Assembly (NCBI GenBank): GCA_900470155.1
Contig: UBZT01000008.1
Location: 120,112 to 184,111 of the forward strand
DNA length: 64,000 bases
Reading direction: 5' to 3'
From: Hyphomicrobiales bacterium
GTDB taxonomy: Bacteria; Pseudomonadota; Alphaproteobacteria; Rhizobiales; Rhizobiaceae
The notes under the pieces were generated by a model, which was not told the origin of the DNA, did not search any database, and saw only the letters and a list, made by a program, of their open reading frames with translations. The first letter of the stretch is position 1, and every line of letters begins with the position of its first letter. The position numbers were made by a program, and so were the translations under genes. Positions 61,786 through 64,000 of the stretch are shown here, piece by piece.

Positions 61786-63300
61786 TTACTGGGCAGCCGC
61801 CCAGCAACCAATTCCCTGTTTCTTCAAAGCCTTGCATGCATTGACCGCTGTCTTTTGGTCATCAAAGCCGCCAAACCGGGCACGGTACAGCTGCTGCGAT
61901 CCTGCATTGTAAGCGATCGTAAAAGGGGTGGCGGAACGCAATACCTTTCCGCCTTTTTCCTGCGCATTGCGCAGAAGGGTCATGGCCATGTCCTTGTCCG
62001 GAGAAGTGCCGATCTGGACGACCCAGCCAGAGGAGGGGGCTGTTGATGCCGTGGTGGTCGTATCGATGCCCTGTGGCGTGGCAGCAGCTTCGGCAATGGA
62101 TTGGGTCGGCGCTGCTGGTGCAATCGACGCACCACTGTCCGGCATATAGGCAGGGGCGGGCTGCGGAACAGGCACGACCTTTCCGGCTGCTTTCGCCTGA
62201 GGTGTCGTGGCGGTGACCAGGGCTGCGCTGGCGGCATTTCCGGCAGAAGGCGCGGCAAAAGCGGACTCGGACGCCGTTCCATACCGTGTTTCTGGCAAAG
62301 GTCCAGTGGACGGCAGACTTGGAGCCGATGTCGCGAGCGACGCTGTGGCAGACGCGCCCGGCGCAACGGAAGTGTTGGTCTCGGCAATCAGATTGCTGTT
62401 GCCGCGGGATCCTGATGCTTTCGGCAGATAGGCAGCAACCAGTTTGCGCATCGTTGCATCACGGCTGGCGCCGGATTTGCCGCCGAGGACGACGGCCACG
62501 ATCGAGCGCCCGTCAGCTTCGGCTGACGTTGCCAGATTGAAGCCGGCAGCGCGCGTATAGCCGGTCTTGATACCGTCGACGCCGCGCACATTGCCGAGCA
62601 GGCGATTGTGATTGCCGATCACCTGCTTGCCAAACTTGAAGCTGCGGGTCGAAAAGTATCCGTAATACTGTGGAAAGTGCTGGCGAAGGGCGATGCCGAG
62701 GCGTGCCTGATCGCGTGCCGTCGTCATCTGTGCCGTATTCGGCAACCCATGGGCATTGCGATAGGTCGTCTTGGTCATGCCGAGGTTGCGTGCCTTGGCA
62801 GTCATCATCTGGCCGAAGCGCTGTTCCGAACCACCGAGAAATTCGCCAAGTGCCGTCGCGACGTCATTGGCAGACCGGGTGACTAGCGCCTGAATGGCCT
62901 GCTCAACCGTGAGACTGCGACCCGCACCGACACCGAGTTTTGACGGCGGCTCCGCAGCTGCATTTTTGGACATCGGCACCTTTGTGCTCAGCGATATCCG
63001 GCCAGCTTCGAGGGCCTCGAAAACCATGTAGAGGGTCATCATCTTGGTCAGCGATGCAGGATAGCGCAGGCTGTCGGCGTCCTCGCTGTAAAGCACTTTG
63101 CCCGACTTGGCATCGATGACCACGCCCGCATATTTCGGCGCCGCTTGCGCGACGGAGACGCTGAAGCTCGTCATCATCACAAGCGTCAGGGCGGCAACTG
63201 CCAGCCTACGAATACGAGAGGCGAAATAGAGGTTTCCGTTAAATTTATGCACCACGAGACTCTTCAAGCTATGACCGTTGCGGACCGGACGCTCCCCCAT
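61786..63300 (-). CDS. D-alanyl-D-alanine carboxypeptidase with SPOR domain
   Basis: A 504-aa penicillin-binding protein (PBP5/DacF class), start placed at ATG 63298-63300. A signal sequence ends near 53 (AQA-AP). Active-site motifs are SLTK 83-86, SAN 143-145 and KTG 245-247. A long Ala/Ser/Pro/Thr-rich linker (~300-420) leads to a C-terminal SPOR domain (VVQIGTSPDKDMAMTLL onward) that binds denuded septal peptidoglycan. It trims pentapeptides in the periplasm. The frame remains open upstream to 63465 but without a better start. Confidence 0.92.
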   Translation of the reverse strand: MGERPVRNGHSLKSLVVHKFNGNLYFASRIRRLAVAALTLVMMTSFSVSVAQAAPKYAGVVIDAKSGKVLYSEDADSLRYPASLTKMMTLYMVFEALEAGRISLSTKVPMSKNAAAEPPSKLGVGAGRSLTVEQAIQALVTRSANDVATALGEFLGGSEQRFGQMMTAKARNLGMTKTTYRNAHGLPNTAQMTTARDQARLGIALRQHFPQYYGYFSTRSFKFGKQVIGNHNRLLGNVRGVDGIKTGYTRAAGFNLATSAEADGRSIVAVVLGGKSGASRDATMRKLVAAYLPKASGSRGNSNLIAETNTSVAPGASATASLATSAPSLPSTGPLPETRYGTASESAFAAPSAGNAASAALVTATTPQAKAAGKVVPVPQPAPAYMPDSGASIAPAAPTQSIAEAAATPQGIDTTTTASTAPSSGWVVQIGTSPDKDMAMTLLRNAQEKGGKVLRSATPFTIAYNAGSQQLYRARFGGFDDQKTAVNACKALKKQGIGCWAAAQ

Positions 63301-63346
63301 CGCGACCACTTCCGGACAGGGTAGGGACTTAGCCTTACCAAGAGGT

Positions 63347-64000
63347 TTATGATGAACCTTTAGTTGACGGGTTCTGTCGCATTTTATGCGAGGTCTCGTT
63401 CGGCAATGGTGTAGCCCGCGTGCTGACATAGCTGCGAACGGCTTGATCGATGGCAGCCCAGTCACCCAGCATGCGGCTTGAAAAGCGATACAGTACGGTC
63501 AAATCTTCGCCGACATGGATATCCCGCTGGCAGTCGCCATCGGTCACTTGCGCAGCATCCGCTGGCAGCAGGCAGCGCACGGCATAATCGTCACCGCCTA
63601 CGTGACTGGCGGTGAGAAGCGCCTCGCCGTCATATCCCGCGCCGGGCTCGAAACGCCGCATACTGAGCCCGCCTGGACCCCGTTCCGAGGTGGAACTGAG
63701 GAGGTGCGCGTAAATGGGATCGGCACGACCCGACATGTCGCGAGACATCGTACTTTGGGAAATCTGTAGGAAAATCAGTGACTGCTCCTGGCTGAGGTCG
63801 TCGAAACGCCGCCGCAGGCCCTGCTCGTAGCCGGTCATTTCCGGCCAGAGAAGATAGAGGTCGACTTGTTCGGCAGGGCCACCGATGCGCTGCTGCTCGA
63901 ACCGGATCGCATTGGCGGGAAGCGCCAGTCGGTCTCGGCCGATTGTTATGGTGACGATTTCGCGACTTTCACTATGGCCGCCAAGGGACAGCCGCTCGCC
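63347..64000 (-). CDS. Hypothetical protein, N-terminus outside window
   Basis: A 217-codon C-terminal portion open to the window edge. IVTITIGRDRLALPANAIRFE near the left of the visible part, then YLLWPEMTGYEQGLRRRFDD, and RFSSRMLGDWAAIDQAVRSY near the C-terminus. Mixed alpha/beta, no membrane segment in the visible part, no family recognised. It is on the same strand as, and just upstream of, the carboxypeptidase gene. Confidence 0.7.
   Translation of the reverse strand, partial: GERLSLGGHSESREIVTITIGRDRLALPANAIRFEQQRIGGPAEQVDLYLLWPEMTGYEQGLRRRFDDLSQEQSLIFLQISQSTMSRDMSGRADPIYAHLLSSTSERGPGGLSMRRFEPGAGYDGEALLTASHVGGDDYAVRCLLPADAAQVTDGDCQRDIHVGEDLTVLYRFSSRMLGDWAAIDQAVRSYVSTRATPLPNETSHKMRQNPSTKGSS

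Overview
The window is alphaproteobacterial and almost certainly from a member of the Rhizobiaceae (Rhizobium/Agrobacterium/Sinorhizobium relatives). Evidence is the metC-aapJQMP amino-acid transport locus, an EipB/DUF1849 envelope gene, a DUF3126 gene, a phasin, and the rpsB-tsf-pyrH-frr-uppS-cdsA-rseP-bamA-lpxD-fabZ-lpxA-lpxI-lpxB order without dxr, all in GC-rich DNA.

Region 1 (1 to about 22,258) is the right part of an integrated tailed phage; its left end lies outside the window. Late genes run leftward on the minus strand in lambda order: small terminase, large terminase, gpW, portal, then an S49 capsid protease carrying an internal start for a scaffold. Two plus-strand accessory genes sit between portal and protease, separated by a relic that fuses a protease start to a portal end. 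A 16-bp motif, GCGTGAGACCCTGCGG, recurs at these module junctions. Upstream (8.1-15.5 kb) are leftward phage genes, mostly unknown, including a PcfJ-like protein and an AbiEii-type nucleotidyltransferase. One opposing membrane-anchored gene lies at 10.8 kb. From 15.5 to 22 kb the prophage looks plasmid-like: a Rep_3-type replication initiator, a 630-bp control region with three GTTCTAC-NN-GTAGAAC palindromes, a tight rightward cluster starting with a metallophosphoesterase, then a small HTH/excisionase-like gene and a tyrosine integrase. The right attachment site is a 3' fragment of tRNA-Pro(UGG).

Region 2 (22.3-42.9 kb) is host chromosome: a complex I accessory subunit, tRNA-Arg(UCU), a nuclease-fold membrane protein, the aapJQMP general amino-acid ABC transporter divergent from metC, a flavin monooxygenase, a zinc-finger protein, an alpha/beta hydrolase, an enoyl-CoA hydratase, cysE, DUF3126, a phasin, clpS-clpA, azlC-azlD, a HIT protein, a GNAT/FemAB-like protein, a glycerophosphodiesterase, RidA and EipB.

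Region 3 (43.1-56.3 kb) is a conserved cluster for translation (S2, EF-Ts, RRF), UMP kinase, isoprenoid and phospholipid synthesis (UppS, CdsA), envelope proteolysis and outer-membrane assembly (RseP, BamA), and lipid A synthesis (LpxD, FabZ, LpxA, LpxI, LpxB). The genes are close or overlapping and probably largely co-transcribed.

Region 4 (56.3-60.9 kb) is a zinc-homeostasis island: a COG0523 GTPase, znuA, znuC, znuB and zur. Two near-identical 17-bp Zur-box palindromes lie in front of the GTPase gene and in the znuA/znuC divergent gap. The window ends with a gamma-carbonic anhydrase, a small hypothetical gene, a D,D-carboxypeptidase with a SPOR domain, and a partial hypothetical gene cut by the window edge.

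All product names come from reading translated sequence and motifs; no database search was run.
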